Source: Diogma glabrata
Taxonomy: Eukaryota; Arthropoda; Insecta; Diptera; Cylindrotomidae
Length of the DNA: 64,000 nucleotides
Direction of reading: 5' to 3'
NCBI GenBank assembly: GCA_963693315.1
Contig: OY856188.1
Coordinates: 163,142,002-163,206,001 of the forward strand
The translations under genes and the position numbers were made by a program. A model generated the notes under the pieces. That model saw only the letters and a program-made list of their open reading frames with translations. It searched no databases and was not told the DNA's origin. Positions 10,299 to 20,451 of the stretch are shown here, one piece after another; position 1 is the first letter of the stretch, and each line of letters starts with the position of its first letter.

Positions 10299-10856
10299 AT
10301 GTATACAATTATGAGGGGTCAGGGGTTATTAAGGAGGTGTCGGCCAGGTGGGTTTGAGCCCTGGATGAATGAAGTGGATGGGAGAGCGAATGAAGAGAGA
10401 AAAGAGAGAATGGTTGAGGCGAGGAATGTGGTGGATGAAATGATAAATGTGATTCTGGATGAAGTAAAACATAAAATATTTTTGGAATTAATGGATGATA
10501 TTTATGAAGAAAAATATGATGAGCTTCTGGATAAATTGATTTGTGAGATAGTGAATGAGGAGTTGAATGGGGTGAATGAGGAAGCGGATGAGATGGATGA
10601 AGTGACTGAGGAAGTGAATGTGGGCTGGCGTGAGAGAAGGAGGATAAATAGAAATAGGAGCTCTCACCTGAAGAGGAAGGAGAGGAGAAGAAGGGAGAAG
10701 GAGAGTCGCTTGGTCGTGGAGCTGGGAGCTTCCTCGACCAAGAGTACTCAAATAGAGGAGCTGGTTGAGGTGGTTCCCATCTCACCGACCATGCGACAGG
10801 TAGAGGAGTGGATTGGTCCACAGGAGGCCCCTGTTCCTCATTGCATAATTAGTTAA
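10299..10856 (+). CDS. Extra ORF in gypsy leader, charged arginine-rich protein
   Basis: An ATG-initiated frame of 185 codons between the 5' LTR and gag. I do not recognise the product. Residues about 25-105 are acidic and helix-prone (many E, D, M, V, I; likely coiled coil). Residues about 110-140 form a dense basic stretch, with RRRINRNRSSHLKRK and then KERRRREKE, resembling nuclear-localisation or RNA-binding arginine-rich motifs. The tail is neutral. Its base composition is markedly richer in G (few C) than the AT-rich leader on either side, which suggests protein-level constraint or separate origin. No matching ORF is seen in the related leader relic at 56.4-57.8 kb. It could be an accessory or gag-leader protein; function unknown. 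Confidence 0.55.
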   Translation: MYTIMRGQGLLRRCRPGGFEPWMNEVDGRANEERKERMVEARNVVDEMINVILDEVKHKIFLELMDDIYEEKYDELLDKLICEIVNEELNGVNEEADEMDEVTEEVNVGWRERRRINRNRSSHLKRKERRRREKESRLVVELGASSTKSTQIEELVEVVPISPTMRQVEEWIGPQEAPVPHCIIS

Positions 10857-12591
10857 GACTAATTTTTTTTTAATTTTGAAAAAACCGTTTTGGGACAGCA
10901 ATTTTTTTGGAGATTGTTTTTTGTGCTGTCATTTAGCTTTAGTAATACTAAATGTTTTTTTATTTTGGAAAAAAGAAAACCGTTTTGGGGAAGCAGTTTT
11001 TTTTTTGAATTTTTTTTATGCTACCACGTACATATTGTACATAATCCTGTACATATTTTTTTTATATATACATAGTACAATTTGTTTTTGTACATAATGT
11101 ATATATTGTATATTTTTTGTAAATAAATTTTTGTATATAGATAATTTGTAAATATTTTCTTTTGCCATGCCATTGTACATATTTTTGCACTACCTGCAAA
11201 TAATTTTTTTAATAAGTACTATTTGTGCTAGTACTTTATTTTGAGTAAATGGTTTTTTTTCTTGAATTGATTTATGTTTATTAGGTTTATTGATTCACTT
11301 TTCTCAGCGGTAGGCCTAACAAGCCATCCATGGGGCTTATCCCCTTAACATTAATGTCGTTCTTAGATCGCCTATGGCCACCGGGGTTATGCGATCGAAG
11401 AACATTGGTTTATTCTCTTCGTTCGGCGAGGAGGTTCTCAGGGACGAGGAGTGGTGTTGCTGTGTTTGTACTTAGGTGCAAACCAGTAGTATCATTCCTT
11501 GCTCAGAGGCTTCTTCGGTGTAATGAAGAGAAGAACCAATTGTACTTTTGCTTTCAGGATCAGAGGCTTCACCTCAAACAAATTCAAAAACTTTTCCACT
11601 TTTTCATTTAGTTTTACAATAAAGCAGTTTTTCATGGAGTTTAGGTTTTGAAGTCTGGTGCTCGGGAGCGTTCTACAACTTTCGCATTAGGTTTAGTTGT
11701 AATTTATTTGTAGGTTAAACAAGCACAACTGGGTCAGTAGAAATGGACCTAGTGTCTAATCGTGACAGTTGTGATTGTTTTATTAGGTTGGGGAGAATCT
11801 GTTCTGTAGAATCTGGTCGTTAGGGCTTTTCCAGTAGGTTCTCACATGCATTGTTGGAGTGGGCTCGCGAACGCGATATTTTAGATTTAAACAATATGGA
11901 TATTGTAGCCATACTTACTTTTTATATTGTCTCCAGACGAATCTTGATTTTGGGAATCTCTTATGATATTAAATAAAAATAAAATAAATCAAACAATTTT
12001 TCACAAATTAAATAAATAAAATTTTTATTAAATAAATAATTTTTTTTAAATTTAAGTTAATTTTAGGTAACTAAATAAATAAATTTTTTTAAATAAGCAA
12101 GACATCAAGATATAAATAAATATCTATTATTTTTTTTAAAAAAATTAAATAAATATTTTGAGTTAAGAGGACCACCCAATAAATAAACATCTTTAAATAT
12201 TTTTTTTCAAATTTTAAAATAAATAAATATTTTTTCCATAGGGGTGTGTCGTCAATAAATAATTTTAGGTATATAATTAATTCTGAAATTTCAGCATATC
12301 TGAAATTAAAATTAATAAATTATATTTTTACATATACAATATTACAATATTTTGGGAGCTTTTGTAAAAGATTCAGTAAAGATTAGCGGCGACAGCGGTT
12401 TTTTTTGTTCCTATACAAGGTTGTTTTTACAAAAAGGTTTTTGTGTTTTGTTGAATTGGGGCGTTCGTTGTTTTTTTCTCATTTCTTTGCGTTTTACAAC
12501 TTCCATCGGACGAATTTTTCCGGGCGAATTAACTCCACCTTTTTTCTAGTTGGAATTGGTTTTATTATTGGTGTTGACGTTTTTATTGTGA
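10857..12591 (+). other. Long untranslated leader of gypsy copy 2
   Basis: AT- and T-rich sequence with one more complex block at about 11308-11960 that has a diverged relative at 57049-57720. Shared pieces include GTAGGCCTAA, CCATCCATGGGGCTT, TGCTGTGTTTGTACTTAGGT, GCTCGGGAGCG, AATCTGGTCGTTAG and GCTCGCGAACGCGATATT. A 93-codon frame at 11330 is not kept in the relative, so the conservation looks RNA-level. From 11960 to 12300 the sequence is a run of AAATAAATA-type repeats. Confidence 0.6.
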
Positions 12592-12621
12592 ATTCCGGAT
12601 TTTATAAATTTTACCATCAAA

Positions 12622-15600
12622 GTGTCAAACCAACTGGACGTTAACAATCCGTTCTGTGGTTTGGAACCCACCGAACTACAGATCGAATGTCTGGTTCGGG
12701 GTGTGAACTTCGGGGGGAACAATTGGGCAGAGGACTTTGCAATACCACAATTGGGTGCATCACTCCAAGCTGAACACATACACAATAGTCCAGCATTAGT
12801 ACAACAGCAATTATCATTAAATTATCCATCAGTACCACAGGTACAACCACCACCATTATATCCACAAGCTCCACTTACAGCACCACCACCATACAACCAA
12901 CCTCCTCAGGTATGGCGTGACGCGGCTCCAGCGTTAGCACCGGTGGAGTACCGAGAGGTTCGTGGGAACAATTTGAGTCGTTATGACTCAAATTGGGTTC
13001 CAACCTTCACAGGAGATGGTCACTCTCCTGATGTTCATGAGTTTGTTCACAGAGTTGAGGCGGCTGCCAGGAGGGACCGTGTGAATTGGGACGACCTTAG
13101 GTCTATCGTTCCACGGTATCTCAAGGGGGCTGCCGACAGATACTATCTGAATTTAACTCATGAATATGAGGTGGTGACCTATCCAGTGTTAAGGGAGGGA
13201 CTCCTACAAACCTTCGGTACGCTCACTGATGATAAGGCGATCTTGCGAGTTCTTCTGAACCGCAAACAAAAGTCAAAGGAGAGCGTGTACGAGTATCTGG
13301 TGGAGATTGGTTCGTTAAATCGTCGTTTAGCACGTCCATTTGCTGACCGTGAAATGCTAGAAATTGCTCGGGAGGGACTGAGTGTGGAGCTCCAAAACGC
13401 TACTCTAGCTGCAACAATACATTCAATTGATGAACTTCGGACTTTATGTCAGAAGTTTGAACGGTTGTGGTCCACACCAGTTCCGACCAGAACATCAAAT
13501 TTAAGAATTAGCAAGCTACAGCAGGTGGATGATTATGAGGTGGATGTGGAACTAGATCGAGATGGATATTTTGAAACGATGGATTCAAAACAGCCCGAAC
13601 AACAGCACGAAGAAGGCTACGAGAGATGTAGCGACGCAGGACGATCGGCAACCACCAACGAAACCCAAATAAAATCATCGAATACATTTAATTTCCCATC
13701 ATTACATCACACATATTTTAGACGTCTGGAACGTAACATCAGATATTGGAGGATGAGGAAATTATTTCGCAAAGCTTGTATTTCATCTATCCTTTCAGAA
13801 ACAAAGGATCCTCGGCCGCGATTGACAATCAAGATTTTGGACAAACATATTTCAGGTCTATTGGATAGTGGAGCGTCAATCACAATACTTGGAAGAAATT
13901 CCTTGGAATTATTGGAATCATCGGGTACAACCTACCGTAAGTACACTTCGTGTATTCGTACGGCGGATGGTACTGCAAATAAAATTTTAGGTTACATAGA
14001 AGTTCCAATAACTGTGAATGGCTCCACTAAACCAATGCGGTTCCATATAGTCCCTGGGTTACGAGAAGAGCTCTACCTGGGCATAGATTTCTGGGAGAAA
14101 TTCGGTATTGTTCCTTCTTTTGTTAGTGAACTGACTCGCACAGAGCTACAAACTTTTAATACACATAACCTCACCACTGATCAGCAACATGAACTGGATA
14201 TGATCAAGGATTCTTTCCCGTCATTTGAAGTGTCTGGGCTCGGAAAGACTTCTTTGGTTGAACATGTCATCGATGTTGGTGATAGTGCACCTGTTAAACA
14301 GAGACACTATCCCACGTCGCCGGCTGTTCAACTAAAGGTCTATGCCGAACTTGACCGAATGCTTCAAATGGGCGTGATCGAAGAGTCTAACAGTTCTTGG
14401 TGCTCGCCAGTGGTTTTGGTACAAAAAGAATCTGGTAAAAACAGATTATGTATTGATAGCCGTCGTGTCAATTCACTAACGAAAAAGGACGCTTACCCAC
14501 TTTCCTTGATTGATGGCTTACTAGGTCGTCTAAATAGCACAAAGTACATTTCAAGTATTGATCTCAAAGATGCTTTCTGGCAGATTCCTCTGGCAGAAGC
14601 ATCTAGAGACAAGACAGCCTTCACAGTGCCTGGTCGTCCATTGTATCAATTCCGGGTTATGCCCTTTGGATTGTGCAATGCTCCCCAGACAATGTGTCGG
14701 CTAATGCACAAAGTGATACCACATCAATATCACGAAAATGTCTTTGTTTATTTAGATGATTTATTGGTAGTCTCTTCCACGTTCCAGGAACATATGGAAT
14801 TGCTGTCCAAAGTCTCTTCATTGTTAAGAGCGGCTGGGTTAACAATTAACCTCAAGAAAAGCAAATTTGTTCTGAGAGAGGTGAAATACTTAGGTTTTCT
14901 GGTTGGTGAGGACGGTCTTCGAACTGACCCTGACAAGGTAAGAGCTGTAGCAGAGTACCCAGCTCCATCTACAGTAAAACAAATACGACGTTTACTAGGA
15001 ATGGCTGGTTGGTACCAACGTTTCATACCAAACTATGCAAGCGTGGTATCACCAATTACAGATTTATTAAAAAAGAGTTCGGGAAAATTGAAATGGACAT
15101 TGGAAGCGCAAGCTGCTTTCGAAAATTTAAAACGATTGCTGACTACAGCACCGGTATTAGTAAACCCTGATTATAATAAAGAGTTCTTTATTAGATGCGA
15201 TGCGAGTCTGACAGGGATAGGTAGTGTACTGTATCAGATCGATACTGACGGACAAGAGTGTCCGATAGCCTTCATGTCGAAGAAACTAAACAAAGCTCAA
15301 CGAAACTATTCGGTTTCTGAGCTTGAATGTCTTGCGGCAATTCTGAGTGTGAAGAAATTCAGGGGCTATGTTGAAGGTCACCGATTTACAATTGTGACTG
15401 ATCACTCAAGTCTGAAGTGGCTTATGTCACAGAAAGACTTGAGTGGTCGTCTGGCTAGGTGGAGCCTGAAACTCCAACATATGGATTTTACCATTGTCCA
15501 CCAAAAAGGTACCCAAAATATAGTCCCTGATGCTCTATCTCGTCTTTATGACGATACACACGAGGAATTGACGGAAGCATTATCACATCACATTAACGAC

Positions 15601-16842
15601 ATTAAAATCGACAATGAAGGTTATCGGCACAAAGAATATACGGATATGATAGCTAAAGTTCAATCATCTCCTAAGGACTTTCCATCTGTTAAAGTCGTGG
15701 ATGATAAGCTATACATACGTATTGAGCCAAGATCTGATGCAATACCTAACGATGTTCCTGTGTGGAAACTCTGGGTACCAAGACCGATGACTTCAAACAT
15801 GATTCAGAAACATCATGATGATAGTACTGCTGCTCATGGAGGTGTTAAAAAGACTTTAGAATTACTTCGACGTCTTTATTATTGGCCGGGCATGGCGTCA
15901 CAGGTACACAACTATGTTGTGTCCTGCGACACATGTAAACAAACAAAAGCCACGAATCAGATATTGCGTCCTCCGATGCAATATCAATTCGAAACAGCAC
16001 GTCCATGGCAGAGAGTCTATATAGATTTTTTGGGACCGTATCCTCGTTCTACACTTGGGAATACGGTGTTATTGATAGTTCTGGATCATGCTACGAAGTT
16101 TGTACTACTGAAACCACTTAGAAACGCAACTTCACCGAAGGTGAATGCTTTTCTAAGGAATGAAGTGTTTCTTACATATGGGGTACCAGAGTTTCTACAC
16201 AGTGACAATGGCAAACAGTTCACTAGTAGGAACTTTCAAAATCTTTTGTCAGATTTCGGCATTAAACACATTAGGACCGGTGTCTATAGTCCTCAAAGTA
16301 ACGCGTCAGAGCGGGTCAACCGATCAGTTTTAGCAGCAATCCGAGCGTTCCTTAAAGGTCAACATACCAAGTGGGACTCACAAATTGGTGAAATCGCGTA
16401 TGCACTGCGGGCTGCAGTACATTCAGCTACCAAGTACTCACCGTACTATTTATTATTTGGTCAACATCCAGTTTCGGATGGGAATACTTACCAATTGTTG
16501 AGATCACTACATCAGCTTGGTGAAGATGCTGGTGAGGAAATGGAACGCACTGATCATTTGACTCTGCTTAGGAACCGGGTTCAACAAAATTTAAAAGCAG
16601 CTTTTAAGAAATCGCAACATCAGTACAACCTGCGATCTAAACTACGGACTTTTCAACCACAACAACGTGTGTTTGTACGGCAACATCATTTGAGTGACGC
16701 TACCAAAAGGTTCTCGGCAAAATTGGCTCCAAAGTTCTTGCCTGCAATGATTAAGACTAAGATTGGAAATGTACTTTATGAGTGCATAGATATGAGCGGT
16801 AAGAATCTTGGAGTACATCACGCGAAAGACATCAGGGAATGA
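12622..16842 (+). CDS. gag-pol polyprotein of gypsy copy 2
   Basis: A single open frame of about 1406 codons carries capsid, protease, reverse transcriptase, RNase H and integrase without a frameshift. The capsid-like retrotransposon gag region is near residues 110-290; no CCHC zinc knuckle follows. The aspartic protease motif DSGAS is near 415, RT YLDD near 708, RNase H CDAS near 859, integrase HHCC near 1063-1107 and its D, D, E near 1132, 1192 and 1228. The frame opens after TGA at 12589-12591 and has no ATG before the capsid. Position 12622 is a GTG preceded by CATCAAAG, which would also serve as a splice acceptor. Translation start is therefore unresolved: non-AUG, or spliced from the leader. 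All catalytic residues look intact. Confidence 0.93.
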   Translation: MSNQLDVNNPFCGLEPTELQIECLVRGVNFGGNNWAEDFAIPQLGASLQAEHIHNSPALVQQQLSLNYPSVPQVQPPPLYPQAPLTAPPPYNQPPQVWRDAAPALAPVEYREVRGNNLSRYDSNWVPTFTGDGHSPDVHEFVHRVEAAARRDRVNWDDLRSIVPRYLKGAADRYYLNLTHEYEVVTYPVLREGLLQTFGTLTDDKAILRVLLNRKQKSKESVYEYLVEIGSLNRRLARPFADREMLEIAREGLSVELQNATLAATIHSIDELRTLCQKFERLWSTPVPTRTSNLRISKLQQVDDYEVDVELDRDGYFETMDSKQPEQQHEEGYERCSDAGRSATTNETQIKSSNTFNFPSLHHTYFRRLERNIRYWRMRKLFRKACISSILSETKDPRPRLTIKILDKHISGLLDSGASITILGRNSLELLESSGTTYRKYTSCIRTADGTANKILGYIEVPITVNGSTKPMRFHIVPGLREELYLGIDFWEKFGIVPSFVSELTRTELQTFNTHNLTTDQQHELDMIKDSFPSFEVSGLGKTSLVEHVIDVGDSAPVKQRHYPTSPAVQLKVYAELDRMLQMGVIEESNSSWCSPVVLVQKESGKNRLCIDSRRVNSLTKKDAYPLSLIDGLLGRLNSTKYISSIDLKDAFWQIPLAEASRDKTAFTVPGRPLYQFRVMPFGLCNAPQTMCRLMHKVIPHQYHENVFVYLDDLLVVSSTFQEHMELLSKVSSLLRAAGLTINLKKSKFVLREVKYLGFLVGEDGLRTDPDKVRAVAEYPAPSTVKQIRRLLGMAGWYQRFIPNYASVVSPITDLLKKSSGKLKWTLEAQAAFENLKRLLTTAPVLVNPDYNKEFFIRCDASLTGIGSVLYQIDTDGQECPIAFMSKKLNKAQRNYSVSELECLAAILSVKKFRGYVEGHRFTIVTDHSSLKWLMSQKDLSGRLARWSLKLQHMDFTIVHQKGTQNIVPDALSRLYDDTHEELTEALSHHINDIKIDNEGYRHKEYTDMIAKVQSSPKDFPSVKVVDDKLYIRIEPRSDAIPNDVPVWKLWVPRPMTSNMIQKHHDDSTAAHGGVKKTLELLRRLYYWPGMASQVHNYVVSCDTCKQTKATNQILRPPMQYQFETARPWQRVYIDFLGPYPRSTLGNTVLLIVLDHATKFVLLKPLRNATSPKVNAFLRNEVFLTYGVPEFLHSDNGKQFTSRNFQNLLSDFGIKHIRTGVYSPQSNASERVNRSVLAAIRAFLKGQHTKWDSQIGEIAYALRAAVHSATKYSPYYLLFGQHPVSDGNTYQLLRSLHQLGEDAGEEMERTDHLTLLRNRVQQNLKAAFKKSQHQYNLRSKLRTFQPQQRVFVRQHHLSDATKRFSAKLAPKFLPAMIKTKIGNVLYECIDMSGKNLGVHHAKDIRE

Positions 16843-17166
16843 TGTCTTTTCGTTAGGTAGGGTTGTTCCTCTGGCTGATTGTCGTCTCTGGGGTTCACAT
16901 CTTCAGGTCATACTTACTGGTTGTATCGGGGTGTCCATGGTGCTGACGTTCGGATGGATGGTCGGTCTCAATGCTCAGTGAAGTTCTTAAGGACTTCATG
17001 AGTGTTGGAACCGGTCATCGGTCTTGACGCCAGTGACTGTGGGTATCTCGATCCCAGATACAGTTTAATAAGTGGAAGTAGTTCGGTGGTTTTCTGTCAT
17101 GGAGGGGATGGCGACGTTTTTGTGATTTCAAGAGTAAAAATCTTGGTTTCTACCTTGAATTCATGG
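16843..17166 (+). other. Spacer between pol and 3' LTR, gypsy copy 2
   Basis: Equivalent of 2205-2528. Contains the stem-loop at 16969-17007 and a purine run near 17100. No convincing gene. Confidence 0.6.
16969..17007 (+). promoter_or_regulatory. Stem-loop downstream of pol (copy 2)
   Basis: Arms CAATGCTCA and TGAGTGTTG around the same GAAGTTCTTAAGGACTTC core as in copy 1. The outer arm differs from copy 1 at one base on each side, and pairing is kept by G-U wobbles. Confidence 0.5.
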
Positions 17167-18421
17167 TGTAACGATCGCAATAATCACGAAACAATAATAA
17201 AACCAAATTCATCTTCGTTTTCAATTCAATAAAAATGCATTTCATTAGTTTCCGTTCATTCTTACATTAATAATAATTTTAAAATTTTCTAAAACTTAAC
17301 TGCTAGTTAAATTTTGAACATACTATAAAAAGCAAACGAACGTACTAAATTTTTATTTCCAATGCTAATGAACAGACGTCGTTGTTAATCATTACTGAAT
17401 TTTCGGAGATTGCCCGATTTTGTTTTGACATCATAAGATGGAAAAATCAAAATCACATTTTGCAATTTCATAATTTAAAAATAATATTTGATTCCATTTT
17501 TGTGATTCAAAAGAATTGGTCAATTGTTTGTTAGGAAGATTATTCCTATTTTTTATATTATATTTAAACGTGGATTTAATTTAATATAAGTTTGTAATAA
17601 TTAAATTATTTCTTCATTCCATTTTCTGCTTTTAAAGAGAAAACATTTTAATTGTGCTTTTATGTTATGCAAGATTATATTTTCGTGAAATTAAATTCAT
17701 AACAAATAAATGTAGTTATAATAAGTGAAATGATAACAACATATTAAAATGTATCGATTATTGTGTATACAAAATATATCACAAAATAATTTTAAAGTGA
17801 TACTGAAAAATTATGTAAATCTTTCGAATGAATAAAAAAAATTATCGTAATTCATTTACATTAGTGTCACATGCGAAATATGAACTTAATTCTTTAAACA
17901 ACTTTAATAAAAATGTATAATAAATGTTGGTTCGTAAAGCAACTTATAATTTTTATTTGAATTACGAACAAAGTGGAATATTCACGCCGCAATGGGGTAC
18001 AAAAAAAATACGAATAATAGTTTTATGTGCCAGGAACCTCGCTCGAAAGGATCTATTTTTTGATGGTGATCAATTTCGTATAACAAAATCAGATGCTGTT
18101 GAGTTTTGGAAAATCAAACTAATAACTTAAAACAACAGAATATTGATGACAGCAATCAACAGTTGCAACTAAGGTATTTATTATTAATATTTATGTTAAT
18201 TTTAATTTAGACATTACTTTTGTAATGTCGAGATAAACTAAGGAAAAAGATAATAAGAGATTCCCAAATCTCGGATTCGAATGGGAACGGTCTGTTCACT
18301 CCGAATTCCTTTAAGTACCGTAACATTACTATTAATTTCTTTTTATATATATATTTGTATTACCAAAGGTCCAAATATAATAAATTGGCACCGTAACAGG
18401 GCCAACAATGCAAATATAATA
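17167..18421 (+). repeat. 3' LTR of gypsy copy 2
   Basis: 1255 bp, starting TGTAACG and ending CAAATATAATA, followed by the TCCT duplication. It repeats the Smurf-like ORF at 17924-18130 and the primer-site-like stretch at about 18386-18401. Confidence 0.92.
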
Positions 18422-18556
18422 TCCTTTCAGAACGACTATTTTAATAGAGTGGCCAAGTTGTGGAACTCAATGCCTCCCTCTGTATTTCCCGATGAATTTT
18501 CCCCTCAGGCATTTAAAGAAAATGTCCATAATCATTTAAAACAATTAGTATAGTTA
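18422..18556 (+). pseudogene. Jockey-like reverse transcriptase, C-terminal segment
   Basis: After the TCCT duplication the LINE frame resumes with QNDYFNRVAKLWNSMPPS and ends with FKENVHNHLKQLV and a stop at 18551-18553. It is the exact continuation of 8148-8715. The tail to 18700 is AT-rich 3' untranslated sequence with an AATAAA and an A run. The RVAKLWNSMPPS block is the usual end of jockey/CR1-type proteins. Confidence 0.85.
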
Positions 18557-18701
18557 TCCCTATATCCCTATTCCTTCCATTTTCCTCATCTCCTTCCTTT
18601 ATAGTTGAAATGGTATCTTCGGATATTCAAAGAGTCTAAATAATGAATATTTCATATTTAGTGTGCTAAACATGTCTAACTAATTAATAAAAAAAAAAAA
18701 C

Positions 18702-19401
18702 CAGTCTTTGTATTTCGGACAATTTTTCTTTTGGTGATTTGGCTTTTTACAGAAAAAACAAACACCGACTTTTGCAACAGTTTTCATAACTGAATCATTC
18801 GAACTGCCTATTGCATTTGTATGTCGCTCTTATTCAGCAATCACATGTTGTTTTGCAACATCGACTGTCACTTCTGCATAACGTGCACCGAGCGCTGAAA
18901 CCAATGTGCTATTACTTTCCGGTAAACTGCTCAATGAAAATATTTTGCTCCATAATGTCGATAACTGTGCTTCACCAATATCATTCAACTGTGTGAATAA
19001 ATTTTGAATTCGGTTTATGTGTGCCTTTACATCGCCTCCTTCGTTCATTTTCAACGCACAAATTGACCGCACCAAATACACTTTATTCGGAGTGTATTTT
19101 TCTCATGGTAATTTTTCAATGCATTCCATGCTTTGCCGTTTTTGCAGAACGAATGTGCCCAAGCTGATCACTTTCCACTGCTAAACCGATTTTACCTCTT
19201 GCTTCGTCATCGTGTGTTCATCCCATTTATCAAGTGCAGTTTGATTCTGTATTACTTCCGTAGTATTTAATTCAACCGCTGGTTTTATATAATCACACTT
19301 CCACAAATTTTGCTTGCGAAGTAGATATTCCATTCTGAACTTCTAATTAACATAATTGCTGTCGTTCAACTTGATGATTTTTGTTTCGTTGCGTCCGACA
19401 T
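18702..19401 (-). pseudogene. Ty1/copia gag relic with CCHC knuckle
   Basis: The minus strand from ATG at 19401 reads as a decayed copia-type gag in several frames. The segment 18830-19081 is the best preserved (RSICALKMNEGGDVKAHINR, then LFTQLNDIGE). Toward 18719-18760 it shows a zinc knuckle spaced C-x2-C-x4-H-x4-C within VCFFCKKPNHQKKNC. Stops and frameshifts separate the pieces, and the relic is cut by the A tail of the jockey LINE at 18700. Nothing of pol remains here. Confidence 0.75.
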
Positions 19402-19483
19402 TTTCTTTATGCAAAATTCTGTTTGTGTCTCCATTGTGATTTTCTTTATAATTTCACGCTTTATTTCTATGTTTCTTTCACAC

Positions 19484-19502
19484 ACTGGGCTCATGACCTT
19501 TA
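19484..19502 (-). other. Possible copia half-tRNA primer site
   Basis: Read on the minus strand, GGTCATGAGCCCAG lies about 85 bp before the gag relic. It resembles the complement of the initiator-tRNA anticodon arm that copia elements use as a primer site. Position and orientation fit; sequence match is imperfect. Confidence 0.35.
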
Positions 19503-19831
19503 GAAAATCAATTATGATATTTAACTTGCCAATAGATCGAATTAACCTTTAGATCTATGGAAACTTTATTGTGAAATTGAAACAAAAAGAATTATAAAAA
19601 ATATAACATTTTAATGACAGTACTTCATGATGTCTAACAATATAAAGTGTATGTGTATATGTCTTTAGAGAGAGAACTTAATACTAAACAATTGTGTGAA
19701 CGTTCGTTAAATACTGAAACGTCGCTCATATTCAACATTCTGCACATATATTTCAGGCATTATACCGTGTAAAATATGGTATGAAATGAATAAAATGGCA
19801 TTTATGAAAATATTAAATAAAATTTAAAATG
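19503..19831. other. No gene seen
   Basis: AT-rich sequence upstream of the copia relic on its strand, so it may be decayed copia LTR. I could not define LTR ends or any ORF. Confidence 0.4.
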
Positions 19832-20285
19832 TTTACGGTTTTGAAAATTAAATTCATTTTGTAAAAGAGACAAGCTTGAGTAAAAATATTTTTTAAAACA
19901 CTCATAAACTGGCGTATTTGAAAAATATACCTTAATTGAATACAATTTTCGCGCTTTTAAAAACTAAATAAATCTTGTAAAAAGAACAAGTTGGGTTTTA
20001 ACATGCGAACTGTGGACCAATTTTTAATTTTTTATAAACCAATCCGAGAAGAAAATTTTATATTCACCACAAAATACTTATTTTTAATTGGTTAATAACT
20101 CACAGTCCACAGTTCGCATGTTAAAAGCCAGCTACATTTTAGAATGTTAATATATGTTTTATTTGTGTCATATATACAATGCAACCTCGATACACAGTGA
20201 AAATGAATTTTGTAAAATATTTTGTTTTACTCAAGCTTGCTGATTGTCCCTTTTACAAAATAAATTTCATTTTCAAAACCGTAAA
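19832..20285. mobile_element. MITE-like inverted-repeat element with inner hairpin
   Basis: The left end TTTACGGTTTTGAAAA (19832) is inverted at 20270-20285. The arms stay similar for about 55 bp, including CAAGCTTGAGTAAAA. A second inverted pair sits inside: TTAACATGCGAACTGTGGAC (about 19998) against GTCCACAGTTCGCATGTTAA (about 20106). No coding sequence; a nonautonomous DNA element is the simplest reading. Confidence 0.65.
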
Positions 20286-20451
20286 AATTTGTATAGACGG
20301 TAAAATTAATTCAATGAATTAGTTGTGATATAATAGGTACGTTCGATTTGACTAAAACAACTGAAAAAACAACAACAATTGCATTCAATTGTGCAGTTGT
20401 TTCAGTCCAATCGAACACGGCTAACATCATTCCAATCAGCGTTGGTTAAAA

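Larger units (their letters stand above)
8716..18421 (+). mobile_element. Complete Ty3/gypsy LTR retrotransposon (copy 2), 9.7 kb
   Basis: Two LTRs of exactly 1255 bp flank a 7.2-kb interior: a leader of about 2.6 kb with one extra ORF, then a single gag-pol frame, then a 324-bp spacer. In the stretches I compared, the two LTRs differ at one position (C at 8767, T at 17218), so the insertion is young. There is no env-like ORF after integrase. The 4-bp duplication TCCT and exact rejoining of the host LINE frame define the ends. Confidence 0.93.
3547..18700 (+). mobile_element. Jockey-like LINE, interrupted by two younger elements
   Basis: Three separated pieces (about 3547-4774, 8148-8715 and 18426-18700) belong to one non-LTR retrotransposon. 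It ends in an A tail at 18689-18700. The first break holds an RTE LINE flanked by the 14-bp duplication ATCTTGTTTCATTT (4761-4774 and 8134-8147). The second break holds a gypsy element flanked by TCCT (8712-8715 and 18422-18425). The reading frame passes across both repaired junctions. The left end adjoins the copy 1 LTR, so that element may also have inserted into this LINE; its other flank is outside the window. Confidence 0.85.

Noticed and set aside
10309..10821. Minus-strand 170-codon ORF opposite the leader ORF
   Set aside because: Proline/serine/histidine-rich shadow of the plus-strand ORF, without a motif of its own.
11330..11611. 93-codon ORF in the gypsy leader
   Set aside because: The related leader at 57 kb does not keep the frame although the nucleotides are similar.
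12405..12644. ORF just before gag
   Set aside because: Starts without an ATG, runs into gag in another phase, phenylalanine-rich from T-rich DNA.
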